16,438 nucleotides of DNA from Armatimonadota bacterium (GCA_016210785.1 JACQTN010000252.1:1-16438), one strand, 5' to 3'. Shown: positions 1 through 6,967, counted from the stretch's first letter. Made by a program: numbers and translations. The notes: generated by a model from the sequence alone, not told the origin.

Positions 1-329
1 ACCTCGACGTCAATGAGGAATACGACCCCGCCGCCAACGCCTGGCGCCCGCGCGCGCCGCTGCCGACCCACCGCAGCGGGATCGCCGCGGAAGTGCTGGG
101 CGGCCGCATCTACGTCTTCGGCGGCGAGGCGCCCGAAGGCACGTTCAAGGAGAACGAGGAGTACGACCCGGCGGCCGACCGGTGGACGGCGCGGGCGCCG
201 CTTCCCACTCCCCGCCACGGTCTGGCCGCGGTGCGGCTCGCCGACCGGATCCACGTGATCGGCGGGGGGCCGCGGCCGGGCGGTACCTACAGCGCCGCCA
301 ACGAAGTCTTCACCATCCGGATTCCCTAG
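1..329 (+). CDS. Kelch-repeat protein, C-terminal end (5' truncated by window edge)
   Basis: Reading from base 3, the frame encodes about 108 residues ending at TAG 327-329. Two Kelch-type blades are visible. Each has the pattern NEEYDP-A-x-W-xxRAPLPT-R followed by a hydrophobic strand and a di-glycine (IYVFGGEAPEG; IHVIGGGPRPGG), and the tail is NEVFTIRIP. Kelch blades fold into a beta-propeller used for binding; some bacterial members are secreted or are sialate mutarotase-like. The N-terminus and any signal peptide lie outside the window, so substrate and location are unknown. The next gene starts 10 nt downstream on the same strand, which suggests co-transcription. Confidence 0.85.
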   Translation, partial: LDVNEEYDPAANAWRPRAPLPTHRSGIAAEVLGGRIYVFGGEAPEGTFKENEEYDPAADRWTARAPLPTPRHGLAAVRLADRIHVIGGGPRPGGTYSAANEVFTIRIP

Positions 330-339
330 GGGTCATTCC

Positions 340-1530
340 TTGGCACACCAGGAAGGCGGCTTCGACCGCCGCAAGCTGGCCGTCATCACGCTCGGCCACT
401 TCCTCAACGACTTCCACGTCAGCTTCCTGGCGCCGCTGCTCCCCCTGATCGTGACCAAGTTCCAGCTCTCCCTGGCGCTGGCAGGGTTCCTGGCCACGGT
501 GCAGAGCGCCTCGGCGGCCATGTCCCAGCCGCTGTTTGGCGTCATCGCCGACCGGCTGCCACGCTGCATCTTCATCGCCCTCGGCCCCACGCTCACCATG
601 GCCGCCATGGGATTGTTCGGGCTCGCGCCCAGTTACCAGACGCTGCTGGTGCTGCTGTTGATCGCGGGGTTGGGCACCGCGATCTTCCATCCCCAGGGCG
701 CGGGCATGGCGGGCACGGTGGCGCGCGCCCGCCGCGGTCTCGGGATCTCCATCTTCATCGCCGCGGGCGAGATGGGGTTCGCCCTGGGACCGGTGACCAT
801 CGCCACGCTGGTGGCCTGGCGCGGGCTGGGCGCGACGATCTACGCCGTGGTGCCGGGCCTCGTGCTCGTCCTGTTCGTCTGGCGCGCGGCCCTGGCCTGG
901 CCGCCGACGCCGACGGCGGGTGCGCGCGGTCTGGGCGCGGACCTGCGGCCGCACCTGTGGCCGCTGTTTGTGATCTGGGTCATCGTCGTGATGCGCAACA
1001 TCGTCAGCAGCGCCTTCATGACCTTCCTGCCGCTGGTGCTGCGCGAGCGCGGGGCGTCGGTGGTCGCCGGCGGCGCGGCGCTCTTCCTGTATGCGGGCGT
1101 GGGTGCGCTCGGCGGGCTCAGCGGCGGCTACCTCACCGACCGCCTGGGCCGGCGCGGCGTGCTGGTGGCGTCCTTCCTGGTGGGCGCGCCGCTGCTGTGG
1201 GGGTTCCTGTGGCTGCGCGGCCCGCTGAGCTTCCTCTTCCTGGCACTGGGCGGGATGGCCTACTTCGCGTCGGCGACGGTGAGCCTGGTGATGGCGCAGG
1301 AGTTGCTGCCCGGGCGGGCCAGCATGGCCAGCAGCATCGTCATGGGACTGGCGTGGGGCGTGGGTGGGTTGATGATGACGCCGATCGGTGCCATCGCCGA
1401 CGTGGCCGGCCTCACCACCGCGCTGGCGGGTGCGGTGGCGGTGGCGCTGCTGCCCGCGGTGGGGATCCTGGCGGTCCCCAGCCTGGTGCCCTCGGCGGCC
1501 CGGCCGGTGGGGGAGCGGGCCCGGGCGTGA
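340..1530 (+). CDS. MFS transporter, fosmidomycin-resistance (Fsr)-like
   Basis: This 396-aa protein has about 12 hydrophobic segments and fits the major facilitator superfamily. The start LGHFLNDFHVSFLAPLLPLI and the later FHPQGAGMAG segment match the Fsr-like subgroup, where an LND motif sits in helix 1 and FHP in the helix 4 region. A GYLTDRLGRRG loop near residue 262 is the second-half MFS signature. The family exports drugs or small metabolites by proton antiport; the substrate here cannot be read from sequence. The start is TTG at 340, chosen because AGGGG (328-332) lies 7 nt upstream. It follows the Kelch gene by 10 nt and converges on the AsnC-like gene at 1831. Confidence 0.85.
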   Translation: MAHQEGGFDRRKLAVITLGHFLNDFHVSFLAPLLPLIVTKFQLSLALAGFLATVQSASAAMSQPLFGVIADRLPRCIFIALGPTLTMAAMGLFGLAPSYQTLLVLLLIAGLGTAIFHPQGAGMAGTVARARRGLGISIFIAAGEMGFALGPVTIATLVAWRGLGATIYAVVPGLVLVLFVWRAALAWPPTPTAGARGLGADLRPHLWPLFVIWVIVVMRNIVSSAFMTFLPLVLRERGASVVAGGAALFLYAGVGALGGLSGGYLTDRLGRRGVLVASFLVGAPLLWGFLWLRGPLSFLFLALGGMAYFASATVSLVMAQELLPGRASMASSIVMGLAWGVGGLMMTPIGAIADVAGLTTALAGAVAVALLPAVGILAVPSLVPSAARPVGERARA

Positions 1531-1553
1531 TTTGCCAGGCGTGCACTCCATGC

Positions 1554-1830
1554 GCAGGGCCGGCTGCACCGCTGAGTTGGAAATCGGGTAGCGCCAGACG
1601 CCTCAGAAAACAGAACACGTGCCGCCGAGCCCGAGCATCACCAAGGCTACGCGTGACGCAGGATCAGGGGGGCGACGCGAAGTCGGCGAGCGCGGCAAGC
1701 GTAGCGCACCTTGCAGAAACGTGGAACGTGCGGAGGTTGGGAAGGGCGGCGCCGCGGAGTCGGTGAGCGCGGCAGGACGGCACGCCTCGCAAGAAGGGAG
1801 CACGCGCCGGAAGGCGCCCTCCCCTCCCGG
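1554..1830. repeat. Diverged intergenic element, copy 1
   Basis: This gap between two convergent genes is collinear with 15604-15882. Shared blocks in order are: a 12-mer GCAGGGCCGGCT at 1554-1565; a 22-nt block identical in both copies at 1621-1642; then, after 20 nt in both copies, an ATC-GGG-GCG-CGCGAAGT segment; and two repeat units carrying GAGCGCGG at 1688-1695 and 1765-1772 (period 77). Unit A also shares CACCTTGCA and GAACGTGC with the other copy. GGGAAGGGCG (1739-1748) can pair at 9 of 10 positions with CGCCCTCCCC (1815-1824), closing unit B. No convincing coding frame was seen. It may be a structured RNA or a small non-autonomous repeat; the transcribed strand is unknown. Confidence 0.6.
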
Positions 1831-2067
1831 TCACCCGACCTGCGTCACCACGCAGGTGGTCGTGCGCGTGACGCCCGGCGCCCCCTGGATCCGGGACACG
1901 ATCAGCCGCCCCAGATCCTGCATCGAGTCCGCCTCCACGAAGGCGATGATGTCGGTCGGCCCGGTCACCGCGTAGGCGCTGCGCACCCCGGGCGTCTGCG
2001 CGATGAGCTGGACCGCCTCCGCGATCTTCCCCGGCATGACCCGGATCATGATGTAGGCCTGGATCAC
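1831..2067 (-). CDS. Stand-alone AsnC/Lrp ligand-binding (RAM) domain protein
   Basis: This 78-aa protein lacks the helix-turn-helix of full Lrp/AsnC regulators and consists only of the alpha-beta sensor domain. Visible features are YIMIRVMPGK, a helix, then GVRSAYAVTGPTDIIAFVEADSMQDLGRLIVSRI and a final beta strand. In the family, the G-x-x-D segment helps form the effector pocket between subunits. Such short proteins are thought to bind amino acids or other small ligands and may modulate partners; no target is known here. The start is GTG at 2065-2067, with GGGGAGG about 8 nt upstream. It lies 22 nt after yggT on the same strand. Confidence 0.88.
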   Translation of the reverse strand: MIQAYIMIRVMPGKIAEAVQLIAQTPGVRSAYAVTGPTDIIAFVEADSMQDLGRLIVSRIQGAPGVTRTTTCVVTQVG

Positions 2068-2089
2068 GGCCCCAACCTCCCCGATCAGA

Positions 2090-2356
2090 TTACAGCAGCG
2101 CCTGGACCAGCACCCGGATCAGGACGTTCTGCACCAGCTCCAGCAGCAGGATGGCGACCAGCGGCGACAGGTCGAGCCCGCCCATCGGCGGGAGGGCCCG
2201 CCGGATCGGATCGAGGATCGGCGAGGTCAGGCGGAAGACCAGATGCACCGCGGGGTGGTAGTGGTTGATGCCCGGCACCCAGCTCAGGACCACCCGGATG
2301 ATGAGCAGCAGGTATAGCGCCCTGAACAGAATTTGCACGAGGTCGATCAGGCCCAT
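2090..2356 (-). CDS. yggT: YggT family membrane protein
   Basis: An 88-aa protein of the usual family length. Two hydrophobic segments flank a central loop: residues ~5-27 (LVQILFRALYLLLIIRVVLSW) and ~63-85 (LSPLVAILLLELVQNVLIRVL). The loop contains HPAVHLVFRLTSPILDPIRRALPP, the family hallmark of an R-x-TxPxLxPxRRxLP stretch. YggT proteins are inner-membrane proteins, often near division or cell-envelope genes; a role in ion/osmotic tolerance or division has been proposed but the biochemical activity is not settled. The ATG at 2354-2356 is preceded by AGAGGAGA. A small hairpin CTCCC-TGAA-GGGAG lies just upstream of the ribosome-binding site on the coding strand. Confidence 0.92.
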   Translation of the reverse strand: MGLIDLVQILFRALYLLLIIRVVLSWVPGINHYHPAVHLVFRLTSPILDPIRRALPPMGGLDLSPLVAILLLELVQNVLIRVLVQALL

Positions 2357-2424
2357 GATTCTCCTCTCCCTTCAGGGAGTTCCAGGCTGCCGGCGCGCCT
2401 CCCTGCCCCCGGGACTCCCCTCGC

Positions 2425-2443
2425 GCCGGCGGGGACCGCCGGC
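2425..2443 (-). other. GC-rich hairpin between small gene and yggT
   Basis: GCCGGCGG, a 3-nt loop and CCGCCGGC form a perfect 8-bp stem. CGCG at 2422-2425 and 2444-2447 offers an alternative outer extension. On the minus strand it lies about 20 nt after the stop of the 2462-2683 gene and before yggT. No T-run follows, so this is at best a pause or weak processing signal rather than a clear intrinsic terminator. Confidence 0.35.
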
Positions 2444-2461
2444 CGCGAGTTGTCCCGTGCC

Positions 2462-2683
2462 TCAGGCAGAGCGCGCGCGCCCGGCGAGGTACCGCACGTA
2501 GCCCTGCACGTGGTGACGGATCTCGAAGGCCTGCCAGAAGCCGCGCATCGCGGCCTCCGCGCCGCCGGCCCGCGCCTCCGCGCCCACGGCCTCCTCAAAT
2601 CGTCTCAGCACACCGTCCTCGTCCAACCCGTCGGCCAGGGCCGCCCTGACCACCTCCCCGTAGGCGTGCAGCAGGCGGCGCAT
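2462..2683 (-). CDS. Small hypothetical helical protein (73 aa)
   Basis: I do not recognise this protein. It begins MRRLLHAYGEVVRAAL and is predominantly helical and charged, with an acidic stretch (DGLDEDGVLRRFEEAVGAEA) followed by an aromatic-rich half (FWQAFEIRHHVQGYVRYL). It has no membrane segment. The ATG at 2681-2683 was chosen because the frame remains open further upstream only by running antisense-free through the csp terminator and csp itself in another frame, which is not credible. A candidate promoter (TTGACT, 18 nt, TTATCT) lies just upstream, which would give a very short leader; no convincing Shine-Dalgarno is seen. yggT follows after 105 nt. Confidence 0.55.
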   Translation of the reverse strand: MRRLLHAYGEVVRAALADGLDEDGVLRRFEEAVGAEARAGGAEAAMRGFWQAFEIRHHVQGYVRYLAGRARSA

Positions 2684-2704
2684 GGCGCGATGCGCATACC
2701 TTAT

Positions 2705-2734
2705 AGATAACGCCACGGCTCCCGCAAAAGTCAA
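2705..2734 (-). promoter_or_regulatory. Candidate sigma70-type promoter for the small gene
   Basis: On the minus strand, TTGACT (2729-2734) is followed by 18 nt and TTATCT (2705-2710), with TATAAG overlapping just downstream. It directly follows the csp terminator, which fits a new transcription unit (small gene, yggT, AsnC-like). A start site a few nucleotides before the small gene would leave almost no leader. Confidence 0.4.
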
Positions 2735-2765
2735 GCGGGCTCCGGGGCAACACCCCGGAGCCCGC
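2735..2765 (-). terminator. Rho-independent terminator of csp
   Basis: GCGGGCTCCGGGG (2735-2747) and CCCCGGAGCCCGC (2753-2765) make a perfect 13-bp stem around a 5-nt loop. On the minus strand it begins 22 nt after the csp stop codon and is followed by TTGACTTTTG, a modest T-rich tract. It separates the csp transcript from the downstream small gene. Confidence 0.8.
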
Positions 2766-2787
2766 AGTCCACGCGCAGACGGTTGGA

Positions 2788-2988
2788 TTACAGGGGTACG
2801 ACGTTGGCGGCCTGCGGACCCTTGCGGCCATCGACGATGTCGAACTGGACCTTCTGGCCCTCCTGAAGGGTCCGGAAACCCTCGGCCTGGATCGCTGTGT
2901 AGTGAACGAAGACGTCGTTGCCGCCCTCCACAGCGATGAAGCCGTAGCCCTTCTCCGCGTTGAACCACTTGACCGTTCCTGTTGCCAT
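2788..2988 (-). CDS. csp: Cold-shock protein (CspA family)
   Basis: A 66-aa single-domain cold-shock protein of standard length. It starts [18 protein letters not shown] and contains RNP1 (KGYGFI, residues 13-18) and RNP2 (VFVHY, 26-30), then the typical [26 protein letters not shown] end. These OB-fold proteins bind single-stranded RNA and DNA and act as RNA chaperones. The ATG at 2986-2988 has AAGGGAGAG upstream. It has its own strong promoter, a leader of about 60 nt and a strong terminator, so it is probably monocistronic and highly expressed. It diverges from the alaX-like gene. Confidence 0.97.
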   Translation of the reverse strand: MATGTVKWFNAEKGYGFIAVEGGNDVFVHYTAIQAEGFRTLQEGQKVQFDIVDGRKGPQAANVVPL

Positions 2989-3056
2989 TGACTGACACTC
3001 TCCCTTTGCCGTTTGAGATCAGACAGTGCCCGGAAAGGGCCTTATCCGTCCGGGCG

Positions 3057-3086
3057 ATAATAGCACAGGGGATTGAGCCCTGTCAA
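3057..3086 (-). promoter_or_regulatory. Strong sigma70-type promoter of csp
   Basis: On the minus strand a perfect -35 TTGACA (3081-3086) is followed by 18 nt and TATTAT (3057-3062), with TGC just before the -10 forming an extended -10. Transcription would start near 3050, giving a csp leader of about 60 nt that includes a GCCC-TTTCC-GGGC hairpin. This is the best promoter in the window. Confidence 0.8.
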
Positions 3087-3148
3087 CGGAGAGCCAGGCG
3101 CCCGCGGAGGCATGAGGCCGCGGGGCATCGAAGCTGTACAACCCGGCC

Positions 3149-4360
3149 ATGACGGAGCGTCTCTACCACACCGATTGCTACCTGCGGGAGTTCACCGCGC
3201 GCGTGGTGGAGTGGACGCAGCGCGGCGACCGCCGGGTGGTGGTCCTCGACCGCAGCGCCTTTTACCCCACCGCGGGAGGGCAGCCCCACGACATCGGCGT
3301 GCTGTGGCCGGAGGGATCGGATCCCTCGCAGGGCGTGCCGGTGGTGGAGGTGTTGGAGGAGGGCGATGCGATCTTCCACGTGCTCGGCGTGCCGCTGGAG
3401 GCGGACCGGGTGGCCGGCCGCGTGGACTGGGAGCACCGCTTCGACTACATGCAGCAGCACACCGGCCAGCACCTGCTCTCTCAGGCGTTCCTCCGGGTGC
3501 TGGCCGCCGAGACCAGCGCCGTCCATCTGGGCGCGGAAGTATGCACCCTCGACCTGGCCCTTCCCGCGCTGTCGCCGGAGGAGGTCGAGCGGGTGGAGGA
3601 TCTGGCCAACGCCGTGGTCTGGGAGGACCGGCCGGTGCGCATCTTTTTCACGGACCAGGCGGACCTGCCCGCGTTGGGGCTGCGGCGGCCGCCCAAGGTG
3701 AGCGGCCGCGTGCGCATCGTGGAGATTGAGGGCTTCGACCGCTCCGCCTGCGGCGGCACCCACGTGCGCGCCGCCGGCGCGGTGGGGCCGGTGAAGATCC
3801 GCCGCAGCGAGCGCTTCAAGGAACAGGTCCGCGTGCAGGTCCTCTGCGGGCAGCGCGCCTTCAACGACTATCGCTGGAAGCACGCGATAGTGGCCGATCT
3901 GGCGGGCCGCCTCACCACTGGCGACCGGGAGGTGGGGGCGGTCGTCGCCCGTCTCCTGGACGAGAGCCGGGAGCGGGAGCGGGTGCGTGCGGAACTCGTA
4001 GAACGGTTGCTGGCCTACGAAGCGCGCGACCTGCTGGCCGGCGCGGAGGAGTGCGGTGGATTTCGCCTGGTGCGGGTGCGCTACGACCACAGAGATGCGA
4101 ATGAGTGCCGCGTGCTGGCGGCACAGGCGATCGCTCTCGATCGCTGCGTGGTGATCATCGGCGTGAGCGACGGCGGGAAGGTGGTGGCCGCGCGCGCCGC
4201 GGGCGTGGAGGTCGACATGGGCGCGCTGGTCCGCCGCCTGTGCCAGGCCTACGGCGGCACGGGCGGCGGGCGGCCGGAGATGGCCCAGGGCGCGATCCCG
4301 GAAGCCGCTCTCCTGGACGATCTGCTGGTCCGCGCGGCGCGCGAGATTAGAGAGGGGTGA
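3149..4360 (+). CDS. alaX: AlaX-type alanyl-tRNA editing protein with DHHA1 domain
   Basis: This 403-aa protein is related to the editing half of alanyl-tRNA synthetase but lacks the catalytic aminoacylation domain. An N-terminal beta-barrel (ARVVEW...AFYPTAGGQPHDIG) leads to the zinc-binding editing core, with HTGQH (H104, H108) and CGGTH (C201, H205), the four canonical ligands. A helical linker (~255-300) precedes a C-terminal DHHA1 domain (~305-400) containing GGTGGGRPEMAQG. The long AlaX form hydrolyses mischarged Ser-tRNA-Ala (or Gly-tRNA-Ala) in trans. ATG at 3149 fits the conserved start, although no clear Shine-Dalgarno is visible. The M20 gene starts 12 nt later. Confidence is high for family, moderate for exact substrate. 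Confidence 0.92.
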   Translation: MTERLYHTDCYLREFTARVVEWTQRGDRRVVVLDRSAFYPTAGGQPHDIGVLWPEGSDPSQGVPVVEVLEEGDAIFHVLGVPLEADRVAGRVDWEHRFDYMQQHTGQHLLSQAFLRVLAAETSAVHLGAEVCTLDLALPALSPEEVERVEDLANAVVWEDRPVRIFFTDQADLPALGLRRPPKVSGRVRIVEIEGFDRSACGGTHVRAAGAVGPVKIRRSERFKEQVRVQVLCGQRAFNDYRWKHAIVADLAGRLTTGDREVGAVVARLLDESRERERVRAELVERLLAYEARDLLAGAEECGGFRLVRVRYDHRDANECRVLAAQAIALDRCVVIIGVSDGGKVVAARAAGVEVDMGALVRRLCQAYGGTGGGRPEMAQGAIPEAALLDDLLVRAAREIREG

Positions 4361-4372
4361 CGAATCCCGGCC

Positions 4373-5542
4373 ATGATCCAGATCGACGCGGACCGCACGG
4401 TGGCACTGCTGGCCCGGCTGGTCTCCATCAATTCGGTCAACCCCGACCTGGTCCCGGGTGCGCCGGGGGAGGGGGAGATCGCCGCGTTCCTGGCGGATTA
4501 CTGCCGCGCCGTCGGCCTGGAGGTCCGGCTGCAGGAGGCCGCGCCGGGACGGCCCAACGTCATCGCGCGCCTGCCCGGAATTGACCCGCGCGGCGGCCGC
4601 TCCCTCATCCTCAACGGCCACGTGGATACGGTGAGCACGGAGCGCATGACCATCCCGCCGCTGGAGCCGCGCATCGACGGGGGCCGGATGTACGGCCGCG
4701 GCGCGTACGACATGAAGGGCGGCGTGGCGGCCATGGTGGCGGCCGTGGAGGCGATCCGGCGCGTCGGTCTGCGCCTGAAAGGGGACGTGCTGCTCGCCAT
4801 GGTGGCGGACGAGGAGTACGCCAGCCTGGGCACGGAGGCCGTGGTGCGGGAGTACCGCGCGGACGCCGCCATCGTCACGGAGCCCACCGGCCTCGACCTG
4901 TGCCTGGCCCACAAGGGGTTCGCCTGGCTGCGCGTGGAGACCCGCGGGCGGGCGGCGCACGGCAGCCTGTTCGACGAAGGTGTGGACGCCATCGTCCACA
5001 TGGGCCGCGTGCTGCGGGGCCTGGAGCAGATAGAGACAGAGGAGTTGCCCCGCCGCCGCCATCCGCTGCTGGTGCGGCCGTCCCTTCACGCCGCGACGGT
5101 GCGCGGCGGTCTGGGGCTCAGCACCTACCCGGACCGCTGCACGCTGGAGGTGGAGCGCCGCATGCTGCCCGCCGAGACGCCCGGGGGCGTGGAGGCGGAG
5201 GCGCGCGGGCTGCTGGCGCGCCTGGCCGCGGAGGACCCGCGTTTCTCGGCGACCGTGGAAGTGTTCTTCTCGCGGCCCGGTTACGAGATTGCCCCGGACG
5301 CGCCCATCGTGCGGGCGGCGGAGGGCGCGGCGCGAAAGGTCCTGGGCCGCACGCCGCGCCCGACGGGCGTCCACGCCTGGCTCGATTCCGCCATCCTGGG
5401 GACTGCGGGAATCCCGACCGCCATCTTCGGGCCGGGCGGCGAGGGCGCGCACGCCGCGGTGGAGTATGTCCTGGTGGACGAGGTCATCGCGTGCGCCGGC
5501 GTCCTGGCCGAGACGATCGCGGACTTCTGCGGCGCCCTCTGA
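4373..5542 (+). CDS. M20 family metallo-hydrolase (ArgE/DapE/CPG2-like)
   Basis: A 389-aa protein, normal for ArgE/DapE-type amidohydrolases. Metal ligands and catalytic residues are all seen: H83 and D85 in NGHVDTV, D113 in GRGAYDMKGG, the E147-E148 pair in VADEEYASLGTE, E170 in VTEPTG and H360 in GAHAAVEYV. A lid/dimerisation domain runs from about 180 to 295, with RAAHGS at 193-198. The family removes acyl groups from amino acids or cleaves dipeptides with two zinc (or cobalt) ions. Which substrate (acetylornithine, succinyl-diaminopimelate or another N-acyl compound) cannot be decided here, since no arginine or lysine genes adjoin. It is closely spaced with its neighbours (12 nt and 3 nt), so an operon is likely. 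Confidence 0.92.
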   Translation: MIQIDADRTVALLARLVSINSVNPDLVPGAPGEGEIAAFLADYCRAVGLEVRLQEAAPGRPNVIARLPGIDPRGGRSLILNGHVDTVSTERMTIPPLEPRIDGGRMYGRGAYDMKGGVAAMVAAVEAIRRVGLRLKGDVLLAMVADEEYASLGTEAVVREYRADAAIVTEPTGLDLCLAHKGFAWLRVETRGRAAHGSLFDEGVDAIVHMGRVLRGLEQIETEELPRRRHPLLVRPSLHAATVRGGLGLSTYPDRCTLEVERRMLPAETPGGVEAEARGLLARLAAEDPRFSATVEVFFSRPGYEIAPDAPIVRAAEGAARKVLGRTPRPTGVHAWLDSAILGTAGIPTAIFGPGGEGAHAAVEYVLVDEVIACAGVLAETIADFCGAL

Positions 5543-5545
5543 CCC

Positions 5546-6394
5546 GTGCGCATCATCACGTTCCTCTCCGACTTCGGCGGCCGCAGCCCCTATCCGGCGG
5601 CGATGAAGGCGGCGGCCGCCGCGGTGTGCGACGGTGCCGCCTTCATCGACATTACCCACGACGTCCGGCGCCACCACGTCGCGGAGGGGGCGTACCTGCT
5701 CTTCTCGGCGGTCCCGGCGTTCCCGGCGGGCACCGTGCACGTGGCCGTGGTGGACCCCGGCGTGGGCACCGTGCGGGCCAGCCTGGTCGTGGCCGCGGGC
5801 GGGCAGTGGTTCGTGGGGCCCGACAACGGCCTGCTGCTGCCGGCGGCGCGCCGGCTGGGTGCCCCGCGCGTCTGCACCATCCGGCCGGAGATCGCGGGTG
5901 CGCCCGGCGTCTCCTCCACCTTCCACGGGCGCGATGTCTTTGCGCCGGTGGGCGGCCGCCTGTCCCGCGGCGAGCCGGTGGAGCGCGTGGCCGCGCCCGC
6001 CGATACCTGGGTGGACCTGGACTTTGGTGCGGGCGGCATGCGGGACGGCCGCCTGGAGGGCAAGATCATCTACGTGGATCCCTTTGGGAATCTCATCACT
6101 AACATCCCCGCTTCCGCCGCGTCCCGTCTCGAGGTGGGGACGCGCCTGGCGGCGCGCGTGGGGCGGGCGCGGGCGGACGCGTTGTTCGTGCCCAGCTACG
6201 GTCACGTGCGGCCGGGGGCGCTGGCCGTCGTGGTGGGCAGCGACGGTCTGATTGAGGTGGCAATCAACCAGGGAAGCGCCGCGGGCCGTCTAAGGGGAAG
6301 TGAGGGCGCCGCGGTGGCGCTGGTTCCCGTGCGTGCGAGCCGGCCCGCCCGCGGGCGGCGTGCCGGGAATCGGCGGGGGTCCTTGCATCGTTAA
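5546..6394 (+). CDS. SAM hydrolase / S-adenosylmethionine hydroxide adenosyltransferase (DUF62)
   Basis: A 282-aa protein starting with GTG at 5546, 3 nt after the M20 stop. It shows the family blocks: LSDFGG (8-12), VDPGVGTVR (69-77), GPDNG (91-95), TFHGRDVFAP (125-134) and GKIIYVDPFGNLITN (172-186). D70, R77 and H127 correspond to the Asp-Arg-His set that activates water in characterised members, which split SAM into adenosine and methionine; related fluorinases and chlorinases use halide instead. The intact Arg/His pair argues for hydrolysis. The last ~25 residues are Arg-rich (RPARGRRAGNRRGS) and beyond the family core. The stop codon lies inside a perfect palindrome. Confidence 0.93.
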   Translation: MRIITFLSDFGGRSPYPAAMKAAAAAVCDGAAFIDITHDVRRHHVAEGAYLLFSAVPAFPAGTVHVAVVDPGVGTVRASLVVAAGGQWFVGPDNGLLLPAARRLGAPRVCTIRPEIAGAPGVSSTFHGRDVFAPVGGRLSRGEPVERVAAPADTWVDLDFGAGGMRDGRLEGKIIYVDPFGNLITNIPASAASRLEVGTRLAARVGRARADALFVPSYGHVRPGALAVVVGSDGLIEVAINQGSAAGRLRGSEGAAVALVPVRASRPARGRRAGNRRGSLHR

Positions 6395-6403
6395 TATAAC
6401 GAT
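6387..6403. promoter_or_regulatory. Perfect AT-rich palindrome, candidate operator
   Basis: ATCGTTAATATAACGAT is a 7-bp inverted repeat around ATA, conspicuous in a very GC-rich window. It covers the end of the SAM hydrolase gene and precedes the tlpA-like gene by 53 nt. A weak promoter may overlap it (TTGCAT 6383-6388, 17 nt, TAAGGT 6406-6411), so a dimeric repressor bound here could control tlpA-ccdA. The regulator is unknown. Confidence 0.45.
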
Positions 6404-6456
6404 AGTAAGGTAGTCTGTGGCAGGATCAACCTCGGCCCCAAAGGGAGAACCTCTCC

Positions 6457-6948
6457 ATGCGACGACTGGTCGTCCTGGCGGCGCTATCGCTTGCCCTCCT
6501 GACGCCGGGAGCCCTGGCGGCCATCAGCCCGGGGGCGCCGGCGCCGGACTTTTCGCTCAAGCTCCTCGACGGCAGCGGGAAGACGGTCACGCTGGCGGGT
6601 TTGCGCGGCAAGGCGGTGGTCCTGCTATTCTGGGCGCCGTGGTGACCCACCTGCAAAGATGAAGCCCCCGTGTGGGAGCGAGTATACCGGAAGGTGAAGG
6701 GACCGAGGGTGGAGTTCGTGGGCGTGGCGCTGAAGGATACGGAAGCGGCGTCGCGCGAGTTCGTGAAGACCTACGGCCTGACCTTCCCCAACGGTTACGA
6801 CGACGGGGAGCGGGTGGCCAGGGCGTACGCGTTCGTCTACCAGCCGTACTACGTCTTCATCAACCGCGATGCGAAAATCGCCAGCGCGTTCCGGGGAACG
6901 CTGAGCGAGCAGGAACTGACAGCGCGTGTGCAGGCGCTGACCCGGTGA
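6457..6948 (+). CDS. Secreted TlpA/ResA-like thioredoxin with in-frame UGA at the active site (putative selenoprotein)
   Basis: The 163-residue reading frame contains one internal TGA at 6643-6645, exactly where the first cysteine of the thioredoxin CxxC motif belongs: LLFWAPW-(TGA)-PTCKDEAP. Reading it as selenocysteine gives U63-P-T-C66. Residues 1-22 are a signal peptide (MRRLVVLAALSLALL...ALAA), followed by PGAPAPDFSL, the normal TlpA start. After the TGA the same frame continues for 100 codons with good TlpA features (VEFVGVALKD, QPYYVFINRDAKI, EQELTARVQAL). The Shine-Dalgarno AAGGGAG precedes ATG 6457. The product would act outside the membrane as a thiol/selenol reductant fed by the adjacent CcdA. 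The alternative is a recent Cys-to-stop mutation. Confidence 0.75.
6646..6676 (+). promoter_or_regulatory. Weak candidate SECIS hairpin after the UGA
   Basis: Immediately after the TGA, CCCAC (6646-6650) can pair with GTGGG (6672-6676). C6651-G6670 may extend the helix if U6671 is bulged out, and an inner GC/GC pair can close a loop AAAGAUGAA. The position fits a bacterial SECIS, but the apical stem is weak and the loop does not start with the usual G. This is suggestive only. Confidence 0.25.
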
Positions 6949-6967
6949 CCGCCGCGCGGAACGCACC

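Noticed and set aside
1688..1772. Possible CRISPR array in the intergenic elements
   Set aside because: Only two degenerate units per copy, with diverged repeats and no regular unique spacers or cas genes.
1800..1830. Intrinsic terminator (GCGCC-GGAA-GGCGC) between the convergent genes
   Set aside because: The stem is only 5 bp with no T-run on either strand, and it lies within the intergenic element; it may simply be part of that fold.
2684..2998. An N-terminal extension of the 73-aa helical protein through csp
   Set aside because: It would run in another frame through the csp gene on the same strand and through a strong terminator; the added sequence is not protein-like.
3083..6205. A 1040-codon open frame on the minus strand opposite alaX, M20 and SAM hydrolase genes
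   Set aside because: It mirrors three well-conserved plus-strand genes; long antisense frames are common where third positions are G or C. Its translation is low-complexity His/Arg/Ala-rich with no recognisable domain.
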